Assembly (NCBI RefSeq): GCF_002797935.1
Contig: NZ_PGER01000001.1
Span: 5,084,001 to 5,148,000 of the forward strand
Length of the DNA: 64,000 bases
Direction: 5' to 3'
DNA from: Flavobacterium sp. 1
Lineage (GTDB): Bacteria > Bacteroidota > Bacteroidia > Flavobacteriales > Flavobacteriaceae
The notes beneath the pieces are model-generated. The model made no database searches and was not told the origin of the DNA. It saw only the letters and a list, made by a program, of their open reading frames with translations. The position numbers were made by a program, and so were the translations under genes. This document shows, one piece after another, positions 1 to 8,702 of this stretch (positions within the stretch are counted from its first letter, which is position 1; each line of letters begins with the position of its first letter).

Positions 1-80
1 TCAGTTTAACGTTTAAAAACAAAAATTTTCAGAATTAGGCTATCATTAGACCTATTATTTCTGAAAGCGATAACGAAAAT

Positions 81-1154
81 ATGGAAAAACCAATACCCAA
101 TGATGAAATTTCTTTAAAAGAGTTACTACAAAAAGTCAAAGAATGGTATGTTTATTTACTGTCTAAATGGAAAATTATTGTATTGGCAGGAATTGTGGGT
201 GCAGCTTTGGGATTGACATATTCTTTTATTAAGAAACCGATTTATACTGCTACTTTGACTTTTGCATTAGAAGATGAAAAATCGTCTGGTGGTGGATTAG
301 GAGGTGCTTTAGGTTTAGCTAGTTCATTTGGAATTGACCTTGGCGGAGGAGGAGGCAGTATATTTTCAGGCTCTAATTTGACTGAATTGTTCAAATCACG
401 CACCATGGTAGAGCAGACTTTATTGACTCCAGTTACGGTAAATGGAAAAGTAATTTCTTTGGCCGAAATGTATATTCAGCTAAATAAATGGAGAGAGAGC
501 TGGAACGACAATCCTAAATATAGCAAAATACAATTTTTACCTGATACTAAACGTAAGTATTTCACCAGAGTCCACGACAGTATTTTGGGAGTTATTTATC
601 AAAATTTGTCTCAGACTTCATTGTCAGTGGCTCAAAAGGATAAGAAGATTTCAATTATTTCAATGGATGTAGCTTCGACTAATGAATTGTTTTCTCTTTA
701 TTTTTGTGAAGCATTAGCTAGGCAAGTTGGACGTTTTTATGTTGATACCAAAAGCAAAAAAGCCCGCATGAATATGGAAATTTTGGAGCGCCAAACCGAT
801 TCTATTCGTGCTGAATTGAACGGAGCTATTACTGGAGTTGCGGTTGCCAATGACAATACCTTTATGCTGAATCCCGCACTCAATGTACGTCGCGCCCCAT
901 CCGCCCGCAGACAGGTTGATGTGCAAGCGAATACTGCTATACTTACTGAATTAGTGAAGCAAACCGAACTGGCTAAAGTAACGCTCCGCAAAGAAACGCC
1001 TTTGATACAAGTAATTGATCGACCAATTTTGCCCTTACCTAAAGAACGTTTTGGGAAAGCCAAAGGTTTGGTGATGGGAGGGTTTTTGGTAGGTTTTTTG
1101 ATGGTATTCGGGTTGATTGTTAGGCGATTGTTGAAGCAAATGACATCTTTGTAG
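81..1154 (+). CDS. Wzz-type polysaccharide chain-length determinant
   Basis: An inner-membrane co-polymerase of the Wzz/PCP family, which sets polysaccharide chain length with a Wzy polymerase. A hydrophobic segment lies at about residues 32-50. A long periplasmic part rich in charged and helical sequence follows, and a second membrane segment near 328-348 ends in a short basic tail. A glycine-rich stretch near residues 72-95 follows the first membrane helix, as is common in Bacteroidota members. There is no C-terminal tyrosine-kinase domain. It is the first gene of the Wzx/Wzy locus and lies 75 bases before pseB. The preceding 80 bases hold no recognisable gene. Confidence 0.85.
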   Translation: MEKPIPNDEISLKELLQKVKEWYVYLLSKWKIIVLAGIVGAALGLTYSFIKKPIYTATLTFALEDEKSSGGGLGGALGLASSFGIDLGGGGGSIFSGSNLTELFKSRTMVEQTLLTPVTVNGKVISLAEMYIQLNKWRESWNDNPKYSKIQFLPDTKRKYFTRVHDSILGVIYQNLSQTSLSVAQKDKKISIISMDVASTNELFSLYFCEALARQVGRFYVDTKSKKARMNMEILERQTDSIRAELNGAITGVAVANDNTFMLNPALNVRRAPSARRQVDVQANTAILTELVKQTELAKVTLRKETPLIQVIDRPILPLPKERFGKAKGLVMGGFLVGFLMVFGLIVRRLLKQMTSL

Positions 1155-1229
1155 TTTTGTCCTATGGAAGTTTTTTTTCAATACTTAATAGTAAAATAAG
1201 TAAAAATTTTTCACAAAAATATATATAAT

Positions 1230-2237
1230 ATGATTCTTGAAAAGAAAACAATTTTAATAACTGGAGGAACAGGTTCTTTAGGAAAAGCACTAACTTCTCA
1301 TATTTTTAAAAATTACCCTAAAATTAAAAAACTAATTATTCTGTCAAGGGATGAGCAAAAGCAGTTTCAAATGGCTCAGGAATTTCCTGAAAGTAAATTT
1401 CCTCAAATTCGTTTCCTTTTGGGAGATGTTAGAGATGAACAGCGATTGGTGAGAGCTTTTCAAGGTGTGGATGTTGTGATTCATGCTGCCGCAATGAAAC
1501 ATGTACATTTGGCCGAATATAATCCAGACGAGTGTATAAAAACAAATATAGGAGGGGCTCAAAATGTAATTCATGCTGCTTTGCAAACTAGCGTTTGTAA
1601 TGTAGTTGCACTATCAACAGATAAAGCCTGTGCGCCAATCAATTTGTATGGTGCTACAAAATTAACATCTGATAAATTGTTTGTAGCTGCAAACAATATC
1701 AAGGGAGCTAATCCAATTAAATTCTCTGTGGTACGATACGGTAATGTGATGGGATCTAATGGTTCTGTTATTCCATTCTTTATGAAAAAGAGAGCAGAAG
1801 GGAAGTTGCCAATTACCGACACTACAATGACTCGTTTTAATATTTCACTGCAAGGTGGTGTTGATATGGTAATGCATGCTATAGAACACGCTTGGGGCGG
1901 TGAAATATTCATACCAAAAATACCTTCTTATAAAATCACTGATGTTGCCGAAGCGATTGCTCCTGAATGTGCGTTAGATATTATTGGAATTAGACCAGGT
2001 GAAAAAATTCATGAAGAAATGATTACGTCTTCAGATTCCTATAATACATATGATTTAGGAAAGTATTTTACAATATTGCCATCTGTACCTCATTTTAATT
2101 TAGAAGATTTTATTTCTAGTTTTGGTGCCGTAAAAGTGCCTGAAGGATTTAATTATAATTCGGGAACTAATACTGAATGGGAATCCGTTATTGGATTGAG
2201 AGCATTAATTAAAGAACACGTAGATTCAAATATTTAG
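1230..2237 (+). CDS. pseB: UDP-GlcNAc 4,6-dehydratase (5-inverting), PseB
   Basis: This catalyses the first step of CMP-pseudaminic acid synthesis, UDP-GlcNAc to UDP-2-acetamido-2,6-dideoxy-beta-L-arabino-hexos-4-ulose. It is an extended SDR with the NAD(P)-binding motif TGGTGSLG at residues 11-18. An STDKA motif lies near residue 128 and the catalytic YGATK shortly after. At 335 aa it matches the soluble PseB type, with no membrane domain, unlike the long PglF-like homologue at 22973. It is followed after 3 bases by pseC, and this order is diagnostic of the pathway. Confidence 0.92.
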   Translation: MILEKKTILITGGTGSLGKALTSHIFKNYPKIKKLIILSRDEQKQFQMAQEFPESKFPQIRFLLGDVRDEQRLVRAFQGVDVVIHAAAMKHVHLAEYNPDECIKTNIGGAQNVIHAALQTSVCNVVALSTDKACAPINLYGATKLTSDKLFVAANNIKGANPIKFSVVRYGNVMGSNGSVIPFFMKKRAEGKLPITDTTMTRFNISLQGGVDMVMHAIEHAWGGEIFIPKIPSYKITDVAEAIAPECALDIIGIRPGEKIHEEMITSSDSYNTYDLGKYFTILPSVPHFNLEDFISSFGAVKVPEGFNYNSGTNTEWESVIGLRALIKEHVDSNI

Positions 2238-2240
2238 TAA

Positions 2241-3440
2241 ATGATTGATAAAGTTATACCTTACGGTCGTCAAAATATTACACAAGAGGATATTAATGTT
2301 GTTATAGCAGCAATACAATCCGATTATTTAACGCAAGGTCCAAAAATTTTGGAATTCGAAAAAGCTTTTGCAGAATATGTTGGAAGTACTTTTGCAGTTG
2401 CGGTTTCCAACGGTACAGCCGCATTGCATTTATGTGCATTGGCATTAGATGTAAAAGAAGGAGATAAAGTGATTACTACACCCATCACCTTTGCTGCTTC
2501 TGCTAATTGTGTTCGTTATTGTGGAGGAGAAGTTGTTTTTGCTGATATTGATCCAGACAGTTATCTTTTGGATATTAATAAAGTGAGAGTTTTATTAGAA
2601 GCCTCTCCAAAAGGGACTTATAAAGGAATTATTCCTGTTGATTTTGCTGGAAGAGCGGTGGATTTAGAAGCCTATCGAAAATTAGCAGACCAGTATGGTT
2701 TGTGGATTATTGAAGATGCTTGTCATGCTCCAGGTGGTTTTTTTTCGGATTCTACTGAAGAAGCTCAAAATTGCGGTAATTCTAATTTTGCTGATTTAGC
2801 CATTTTTTCTTTTCATCCTGTAAAGCACATTGCTTGTGGAGAAGGAGGAATGATAACTACTAATGATGAAATCTTGTACAAAAAACTTTTAGCTTTGCGT
2901 ACGCACGGAATTACTAAAAATGAAGATGATTACACCAATTCAGTAGATTTTGCAAATGCAATAGCTACAGAAAGCACTATTTATCCTGCTTGGTATATGG
3001 AAATGCAAACTCTCGGATTTAATTATAGACTAACAGATTTTCAAGCTGCTTTGGGTTTAAGTCAATTGCAAAGAGCAGCTGAGGGTATTGAAAAAAGAAG
3101 AAAGATTGCAACTACTTATGAAAAAACTTTTAAAGGAAAGTCTTTTATAAAAGGGCAATCAGGTATTGTTGAAGGGCATGCCTATCATCTTTATGTTATT
3201 GAAGTTGATGATCGTTTAGGTTTGTATAATTATTTAAGAGGAAATAAAATTTTCGCTCAGATACATTATATACCTTGTCATTTGATGCCATATTATAAGC
3301 AATTTGGGTGGAAAGAAGGTGATATGCCTAATGCAGAAACCTACTATAGAAATTGTTTGAGCTTGCCGATGTATCCAACTCTGACCGTTGAAGAGCAAAA
3401 GTTTGTTATTGATAAAATTGAAGAATATTATAAAAAATAA
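2241..3440 (+). CDS. pseC: UDP-4-amino-4,6-dideoxy-N-acetyl-beta-L-altrosamine transaminase, PseC
   Basis: A PLP-dependent DegT/DnrJ/EryC1 aminotransferase that aminates C4 of the PseB product. The N-terminus IPYGRQNI with a following LTQGP stretch is typical of PseC. The predicted Schiff-base lysine is in FSFHPVKHI at about residue 195, followed by the conserved GEGGM turn. The length of 399 aa is normal. It sits tightly between pseB and the amidotransferase gene (3 bases on either side), so one transcript is likely. Confidence 0.92.
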   Translation: MIDKVIPYGRQNITQEDINVVIAAIQSDYLTQGPKILEFEKAFAEYVGSTFAVAVSNGTAALHLCALALDVKEGDKVITTPITFAASANCVRYCGGEVVFADIDPDSYLLDINKVRVLLEASPKGTYKGIIPVDFAGRAVDLEAYRKLADQYGLWIIEDACHAPGGFFSDSTEEAQNCGNSNFADLAIFSFHPVKHIACGEGGMITTNDEILYKKLLALRTHGITKNEDDYTNSVDFANAIATESTIYPAWYMEMQTLGFNYRLTDFQAALGLSQLQRAAEGIEKRRKIATTYEKTFKGKSFIKGQSGIVEGHAYHLYVIEVDDRLGLYNYLRGNKIFAQIHYIPCHLMPYYKQFGWKEGDMPNAETYYRNCLSLPMYPTLTVEEQKFVIDKIEEYYKK

Positions 3441-3443
3441 GTT

Positions 3444-4595
3444 ATGAAAATTCATTATTGTTCTAAATGTTTGTTTCCTGAAACAAAACCTGATTTATTT
3501 TTTAATGAAGCGGGTGTTTGTTCCGCTTGTGTTGCAGCTGACCAAAAAGATAATTCAATTGATTGGAAGCAAAGAGAAATTGATTTTAATACGATTATTG
3601 ATAAATATAAAAAAGGACCTAATGAAATTGGTTATGATTGTTTAATACCAGTAAGTGGAGGTAAAGACAGCACGTATCAAGCCTATTTTATGAAAGAGGT
3701 TTGCGGTTTAAATCCTTTGTGCGTTTGTTTCGAAACAACAAATCTGACGGAAGTAGGTCAAGCGAATATTGACAATATTTCTAAGATGGGTATTGATGTA
3801 ATTTATTTCAAAAAGAATTACAAAGCTTATAAAAGTATGGTTGTTGAAGGATTTAAAAGAGTGGGTGACGAGATGTGGCCAAATCATTTAGGTATTTTTA
3901 CGATTCCAATACATATAGCTGTTAAATTTAATATTCCGTTAGTTATTTGGGGAGAAAATCCACAACAAGAGTATGGTGGTCCAGTTGAATCTATAGAAAA
4001 CAAACATCTAAACAGAAAATGGTTGGAAGAGTTTGGAGGTTTGTTAGGGAATAGAATCCAAGATATGGTAGGCGTAGATGGTCTTACAGAAAAAGATTTA
4101 ACTCCTTATTTCTATCCTTCGGATGAAGATATTGATAGAGTAGGCGTGGTAGGATTGTTTTTAGGACACTATTTCTTTTGGGATGCTCAAAAGCAACTTG
4201 AAATTGTGAAAAGACACGGTTTCGCTGTAAAAGAAGATGGACCTGTTGAAGGAACATATACTAATTATGAGAATCTGGACGAAAAAATGCACGGTTTACA
4301 TGATTATTTAAAATATGTTAAATATGGTTTTGGCCGTGCAACAGATCATGCATGCATTGATGTTAGAAATAACAGATTGACAAGAGAAGAGGGCTTGAAA
4401 CTAGTTAAACAATATGATGGGAAGTATCCTCATTATGGTGTTAATGAATTTGTGAAATACTCAGGTATGACCAAAGAGGAAATAGATATGATTTTAGACT
4501 CTTTCACAAATCCTGTTTTATTTGCTCAAGACGAAAGCGGTAATTTCATTAAGGATAACCAAGGAAATTTGGTAAGAAACTTTGATTTTGAATAA
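3444..4595 (+). CDS. N-acetyl sugar amidotransferase (PseA/WbpG family)
   Basis: An ATP-dependent amidotransferase that turns an acetamido group of a sugar into an acetamidino group, using ammonia from a HisH/HisF-like pair. A zinc-ribbon-like set of cysteines is seen at residues 6, 9, 26 and 29. The PP-loop ATP pyrophosphatase motif SGGKDS lies at 71-76. The length of 383 aa is usual. It is directly followed by hisH-like and hisF-like genes, the WbpG-HisH2-HisF2 arrangement known from LPS loci. Lying inside a pse operon, its likely substrate is a pseudaminic acid intermediate or CMP-Pse, as for Campylobacter PseA (inference). Confidence 0.88.
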   Translation: MKIHYCSKCLFPETKPDLFFNEAGVCSACVAADQKDNSIDWKQREIDFNTIIDKYKKGPNEIGYDCLIPVSGGKDSTYQAYFMKEVCGLNPLCVCFETTNLTEVGQANIDNISKMGIDVIYFKKNYKAYKSMVVEGFKRVGDEMWPNHLGIFTIPIHIAVKFNIPLVIWGENPQQEYGGPVESIENKHLNRKWLEEFGGLLGNRIQDMVGVDGLTEKDLTPYFYPSDEDIDRVGVVGLFLGHYFFWDAQKQLEIVKRHGFAVKEDGPVEGTYTNYENLDEKMHGLHDYLKYVKYGFGRATDHACIDVRNNRLTREEGLKLVKQYDGKYPHYGVNEFVKYSGMTKEEIDMILDSFTNPVLFAQDESGNFIKDNQGNLVRNFDFE

Positions 4596-4598
4596 ATA

Positions 4599-5204
4599 AT
4601 GGTAGCAATAATTGATTATGGAATGGGTAATGTAGCTTCTGTTCAAAAGGCTTTGAATTTTTTGAAAATTGAGAGTGTCATTACTGATGACCATAAGGTA
4701 ATTAAAGAGGCTAAGACTATTTTATTACCTGGCGTTGGTTCTTTTGCTCAAGGAATGAAAAATCTGAACGATAGAGGCTTAGTTGAATTGCTTACCAATG
4801 AGGTTGTTGTGAAAAAGAAAAATTTCATAGGAATCTGTCTAGGAATGCAGCTGATTATGGAAAAAGGTATGGAGCCTTTTGAATGTAAAGGTCTAGGTTG
4901 GGTAAAAGGAAGCGTCGTTAAATTTGAATTGCAAGATTTGAATATTCCTCACATGGGTTGGAATAATATTCAGGTTTTGAATGACACTTATTATAAAGAT
5001 TGCCAAACAGATGATTTTTACTTTATTCATAGTTATCATGTTGTTCCCGAAAACAAGGAAGATATTGCTACAACTGTAAATTATGGTTTTGATGTGGTTG
5101 CCAGTATTCAGAAAGATAATATTTTTGCTACACAATTTCATCCTGAGAAAAGTCAAAATGCAGGATTATCACTTTTAAAAACTTTTTTCGAAATAAATGC
5201 TTAA
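4599..5204 (+). CDS. hisH: HisH-like glutaminase subunit
   Basis: A class I glutamine amidotransferase that releases ammonia from glutamine. The catalytic triad is visible: nucleophile Cys80 in GICLGMQL, then His181 and Glu183 in FHPEK. The length of 201 aa is normal for HisH. No histidine-pathway genes surround it. Its neighbours are the sugar amidotransferase and the HisF-like gene, with which it overlaps by 8 bases. It therefore most likely feeds ammonia to amidine formation on a nonulosonic acid, not to histidine synthesis. Confidence 0.88.
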   Translation: MVAIIDYGMGNVASVQKALNFLKIESVITDDHKVIKEAKTILLPGVGSFAQGMKNLNDRGLVELLTNEVVVKKKNFIGICLGMQLIMEKGMEPFECKGLGWVKGSVVKFELQDLNIPHMGWNNIQVLNDTYYKDCQTDDFYFIHSYHVVPENKEDIATTVNYGFDVVASIQKDNIFATQFHPEKSQNAGLSLLKTFFEINA

Positions 5205-5943
5205 AGTACGAATAATACCTATTTTAACCTTTAATGGTTTTGGATTAGTTAAAACTAAAAAATTTTCTAATCCCAGAATGGTTGGTAATCCTGTTCAGTC
5301 GGCTAGAGTTTATAATAGCCGTGGTGTCGATGAATTAGTTTTTGTAGATATTTTTGCAAGTTCGCAAAAGCGAAAAATCAATTTAAAACTCGTTGCCGAT
5401 GTAATAAAAGAATGTTATATGCCTGTGGCTATTGGTGGCGGTATTGAAACAATTGCGGATATAAACAATTTGCTGAAAATTGGTGCAGATAAAGTTATAA
5501 TAAAAACTAAGGCTTTATTGGATAAAAAATTCATAGAGGAAGCTGTTGCTTTTTTTGGAAGTCAATGCATTTCTATTTCTATTGATGCTTATGCTACTCC
5601 TGATGGATACAAGATTTTTAATAAGTTAGATGTTGAGATTTCTCTTGAAGATTTTGTAAGCTTAATGATTTCTTGTAAAGTGGGGGAATTCGTTGTTACG
5701 AGCGTTGATAATGATGGTATGATGGATGGTTTTGACATTGATTTAATCAATCGCGTTACAGAATTGACCAATATTCCGATTATTGCTGCTGGTGGTGGTG
5801 GGTCGATGGAACATTACAATGCGTTGTTCTCTCAAACAAAAGTGCAAGCGGTAGGTTCTGCAAGTATTTTTCATTTTACTCAGTTTACTCCTCTGGATAT
5901 AAAAAATGAATTGAAAAGTATTAATGTTCCGGTTCGAATATAA
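5197..5943 (+). CDS. hisF: HisF-like synthase subunit, probable ammonia-channel partner
   Basis: A (beta/alpha)8-barrel protein of the HisF family, 248 aa. HisF uses two aspartates, Asp11 and Asp130 in the Thermotoga enzyme. Here the second is present (Asp130, in SISIDAYA), but the position of the first reads PILTFNG, with Thr11 in place of Asp. Loss of this residue suggests that it no longer cyclises the histidine intermediate. Its role may be to dock HisH and pass ammonia to the adjacent amidotransferase (inference). Phosphate-binding glycines (AIGGGIE, AAGGGGS) are retained. It overlaps hisH-like by 8 bases. Confidence 0.85.
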   Translation: MLKVRIIPILTFNGFGLVKTKKFSNPRMVGNPVQSARVYNSRGVDELVFVDIFASSQKRKINLKLVADVIKECYMPVAIGGGIETIADINNLLKIGADKVIIKTKALLDKKFIEEAVAFFGSQCISISIDAYATPDGYKIFNKLDVEISLEDFVSLMISCKVGEFVVTSVDNDGMMDGFDIDLINRVTELTNIPIIAAGGGGSMEHYNALFSQTKVQAVGSASIFHFTQFTPLDIKNELKSINVPVRI

Positions 5944-5954
5944 AAGTATAAAAA

Positions 5955-6653
5955 TTGAAGAAAATTGCTATTATTCCTGCCCGTGGTGGAAGCAAACGTA
6001 TTCCTCACAAGAATATAAAATATTTTTTTGGAAAACCTATTATCGCTTATGCCATTGAAGTTGCCCTAAAAAGTGGTTTGTATGACGAGGTAATGGTTTC
6101 GACGGATAGTGAAGAAATTGCGGAGGTCGCTAGAGAATATGGAGCGAAAGTTCCGTTTATTCGTAGTGCTGATAATAGTAATGACTTTGCCACTACAGTC
6201 GATGTATTAATTGAAGTTTTAGATTGGTATAAGGATATGGATTTGCAATTTGATTTTGCAACTTGCATTTATGCCTGTGCTCCTTTTGTAAATGCAAAAG
6301 TGTTACATGATTCTTTTGAGATGTTAATTAAAGAAAATTGTGATTGTGTATTCCCAATTCTAGCTTATTCACATCCAATTCAAAGAGCTTTAAAGCTTTC
6401 GGATATTGGGAAAATAGCCACTTTTGACGATTCTAATTCCAATGCAAGGACGCAGGATTTAGACAAAGCATTTCACGATGCAGGTATGTTTTATACTTTT
6501 GATGTCAAGAAATTAAAGGTAAATAAAAGTTTACGAACACAAGACACTTTTGCCATTGAAATTGACGAGCTTCACGCCCACGACATTGACACAGAAAATG
6601 ACTGGGTTTTAGCAGAATTAAAATATAAATTGTTTTCGAATGAAATCATATAA
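5955..6653 (+). CDS. pseF: Pseudaminic acid cytidylyltransferase, PseF
   Basis: Activates pseudaminic acid with CTP to CMP-Pse. The N-terminal nucleotide-binding motif ARGGSKRIPHKN of the NeuA/KdsB-like family is clear. The following STDSEEIA and the SADNSNDFATT region fit PseF better than NeuA. It is 232 aa long, as expected. The only suitable start is TTG at 5955, since MKKIAIIPARGG is the normal N-terminus and no ATG is available. The 3' end overlaps the next gene by 14 bases. Confidence 0.88.
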   Translation: MKKIAIIPARGGSKRIPHKNIKYFFGKPIIAYAIEVALKSGLYDEVMVSTDSEEIAEVAREYGAKVPFIRSADNSNDFATTVDVLIEVLDWYKDMDLQFDFATCIYACAPFVNAKVLHDSFEMLIKENCDCVFPILAYSHPIQRALKLSDIGKIATFDDSNSNARTQDLDKAFHDAGMFYTFDVKKLKVNKSLRTQDTFAIEIDELHAHDIDTENDWVLAELKYKLFSNEII

Positions 6654-7200
6654 GTGTTTGTCAAACCAGGTAATTGAATTTGATAATTTTAAAATTGTTC
6701 CGCTCCGTTACGAAGATCGTTTGGATATTTTGAAATGGCGTAATGAACAAATTTATCATTTACGACAAAATAAACTGCTTACGGTTGAAGACCAAGAAAA
6801 TTATTTTAATATTATTGTTGATAAACTCTTTAATCAAGAACAACCCAACCAAATTTTGTTTTCTTACTTAGAAAAAGATGTTTGTATAGGTTATGGCGGT
6901 TTGGTACATATTAACTGGATTGATAAAAATGCTGAGATTTCATTTATAATGGATACAGCATTAGAAAAGGATAATTTTCATGCCAATTGGACTAAATATT
7001 TATCGCTTATCGAAAAAGTAGCTTTTGAGGATTTAAAATTACATAAAATATTTACTTACGCTTTTGACTTAAGACCACATTTGTATTTTGCGTTGCAAGA
7101 TGCCAATTTTATTGAAGAAACCCGATTGAAAGAACATTGTCTTTTTGACGGTAAATTTATAGATGTAGTGATTCATTCTAAAATAAATAATAGATGTTAA
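6640..7200 (+). CDS. GNAT N-acetyltransferase (RimJ/RimL-like) of the pseudaminic acid operon
   Basis: An acetyl-CoA-dependent transferase of the GNAT fold, 186 aa. It starts inside the end of pseF. A recognisable LKWRNEQIYHLRQN segment lies near residues 29-42, where GNAT sugar acetyltransferases typically have a W-R-N motif. The acetyl-CoA loop is not a classic R/Q-x-x-G-x-G/A. It could be the PseH step (4-N-acetylation of the UDP-sugar) or an extra acylation. I cannot tell which of the two adjacent GNAT genes is PseH. Confidence 0.7.
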   Translation: MKSYKCLSNQVIEFDNFKIVPLRYEDRLDILKWRNEQIYHLRQNKLLTVEDQENYFNIIVDKLFNQEQPNQILFSYLEKDVCIGYGGLVHINWIDKNAEISFIMDTALEKDNFHANWTKYLSLIEKVAFEDLKLHKIFTYAFDLRPHLYFALQDANFIEETRLKEHCLFDGKFIDVVIHSKINNRC

Positions 7201-7658
7201 CTTTTCGAAAAGCGACTTTAGCCGATACTAAAGTCTATTTTGATTGGGCAAATGATTCGAGCGTTAGAGAGCAATCCTATAACACCAATACAATTGATTT
7301 TGAAAGTCATAAAAAATGGTTCGAAAGTAAAGTAGAAGACGACTCCTGTATGTTGTTACTTTTTCAAAATGAGGAAAAGTTAAATATTGGGCAAATTCGT
7401 ATTCAAAAAGAAAATGAAAATCAGGCTCTGATTGGAATTTCTATAGAAGCGGAACATAGAGGAAAGGGTTTAGCAAAGGAAATGCTACTTTTGGCCTCCG
7501 ATTTTTTTTTAGAAAACAACATAGGCTATTTAATAAATGCCTATATAAAGGAGCAAAATATAAGTTCGAAGCAAGCTTTTGAGAAAGCAGGATTTGAGTT
7601 TAAAAATATAATAAATTATGAAAACTGTAGTAGTTTTCATTTTACAAAAAAAGGTTAA
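7194..7658 (+). CDS. GNAT N-acetyltransferase, resembles the GNAT domain found fused to PseG
   Basis: A short GNAT protein of 154 aa with an acetyl-CoA loop HRGKGLAKEM near residues 90-99. The N-terminal DWANDSSVREQS and WFESK motifs resemble, to my eye, the C-terminal acetyltransferase domain carried by some PseG proteins. The UDP-sugar hydrolase (PseG) half itself is not here. It overlaps the preceding GNAT gene by 7 bases and ends 2 bases before pseI. A PseH-like role is plausible. The T9 run at 7502-7510 is in frame, so long T runs are not always under-called in this sequence. Confidence 0.72.
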   Translation: MLTFRKATLADTKVYFDWANDSSVREQSYNTNTIDFESHKKWFESKVEDDSCMLLLFQNEEKLNIGQIRIQKENENQALIGISIEAEHRGKGLAKEMLLLASDFFLENNIGYLINAYIKEQNISSKQAFEKAGFEFKNIINYENCSSFHFTKKG

Positions 7659-7660
7659 AA

Positions 7661-8701
7661 ATGCTAATAGGTACTTTTGAAATAAACAAAGAAAGCAAGG
7701 TTTTTATCATTGCTGAGCTTTCAGCAAACCATAATGGTAGTATAGACACTGCGATAGAAACTATTCGCGCGGCAAAACGTGCAGGGGCAGATTGCATTAA
7801 ACTGCAAACATATACAGCCGATACTATAACAATTGATTGTGATAAAGAAGATTTCTTGATAAAAGGAACCATTTGGGAAGGTAAAAATCTTTATAAATTA
7901 TACCAAGAAGCCTATACGCCTTGGGAATGGCATCAAGAAATATTTAAAGTGGCAGAAGAAGAAGGATTGATTTGTTTCTCTTCTCCATTTGATAAAACAG
8001 CGGTTGATTTCTTGGAAACTCTAAATGTCCCGGCTTATAAGATAGCTTCTTTTGAGATTACGGATATTCCTTTAATTGAGTATGTGGCTTCTAAAGGGAA
8101 GCCAATCATTTTATCTACAGGCATTGCAGAGGAAGCAGATATTGAATTGGCTTTAGACGCTTGCAGAAGAATGGGTAATACTGATATTGCCTTGTTAAAA
8201 TGTACTTCTAGTTATCCTGCGCCGATAGAAGAAGCCAATATGTGTATGGTTAAAGATTTGGCCGAACGTTATAATGTTATCAGCGGTCTTTCGGATCACA
8301 CTATGGGAGCAACTGTTCCTGTAGTTGCGACTTGTTTTGGAGCTAAAATCATCGAGAAGCATTTCATTTTGGATCGCTCCATAGGTGGGCCAGATGCTTC
8401 TTTCTCCATGAATGAGAAAGAATTTACGGCGATGGTTAAAGCGGTTCGTGAAGCGGAAAGTGCTATTGGTAAAGTTGATTATACCCTTACCGAGAAACAA
8501 GCCAAAGGGAAGGATTTTTCTCGTTCTCTTTATGTAGTTGAAGATATGAAAGCAGGTGATGTGATTACTGAGAAAAATGTACGTTCTATTAGACCGGGGT
8601 TTGGGTTGCATCCGAAGTATTTAAACAGTATTTTGGGAAAAAAGATTGAAAAAGATATAGAAAAAGGGGAAAGATTTTTATTAGATATAATTGGGCAGTA
8701 G
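7661..8701 (+). CDS. pseI: Pseudaminic acid synthase, PseI
   Basis: A NeuB-family synthase that condenses 2,4-diacetamido-2,4,6-trideoxy-L-altrose with PEP to give pseudaminic acid. The N-terminal barrel carries IAELSANHNG near residue 17, KLQTYTADT and the SFEITDIPL segment typical of PseI. NeuB has SGECNN at the last position. GLSDHTMG and IEKHF are present. A C-terminal SAF (antifreeze-like) domain begins near residue 285. The length of 346 aa is normal. It is the last gene of the pse operon. Confidence 0.93.
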   Translation: MLIGTFEINKESKVFIIAELSANHNGSIDTAIETIRAAKRAGADCIKLQTYTADTITIDCDKEDFLIKGTIWEGKNLYKLYQEAYTPWEWHQEIFKVAEEEGLICFSSPFDKTAVDFLETLNVPAYKIASFEITDIPLIEYVASKGKPIILSTGIAEEADIELALDACRRMGNTDIALLKCTSSYPAPIEEANMCMVKDLAERYNVISGLSDHTMGATVPVVATCFGAKIIEKHFILDRSIGGPDASFSMNEKEFTAMVKAVREAESAIGKVDYTLTEKQAKGKDFSRSLYVVEDMKAGDVITEKNVRSIRPGFGLHPKYLNSILGKKIEKDIEKGERFLLDIIGQ

Positions 8702-8702
8702 T

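Noticed and set aside
737..1063. Minus-strand open frame opposite the wzz gene
   Set aside because: It lies wholly within a clear gene on the other strand, with no family motif. It is a shadow frame, as are the other antisense frames opposite glycosyltransferase genes.
4599..5943. HisH and HisF as part of a histidine operon
   Set aside because: No other his genes are near. The pair follows a sugar amidotransferase in a pse operon, and the HisF-like protein lacks Asp11.
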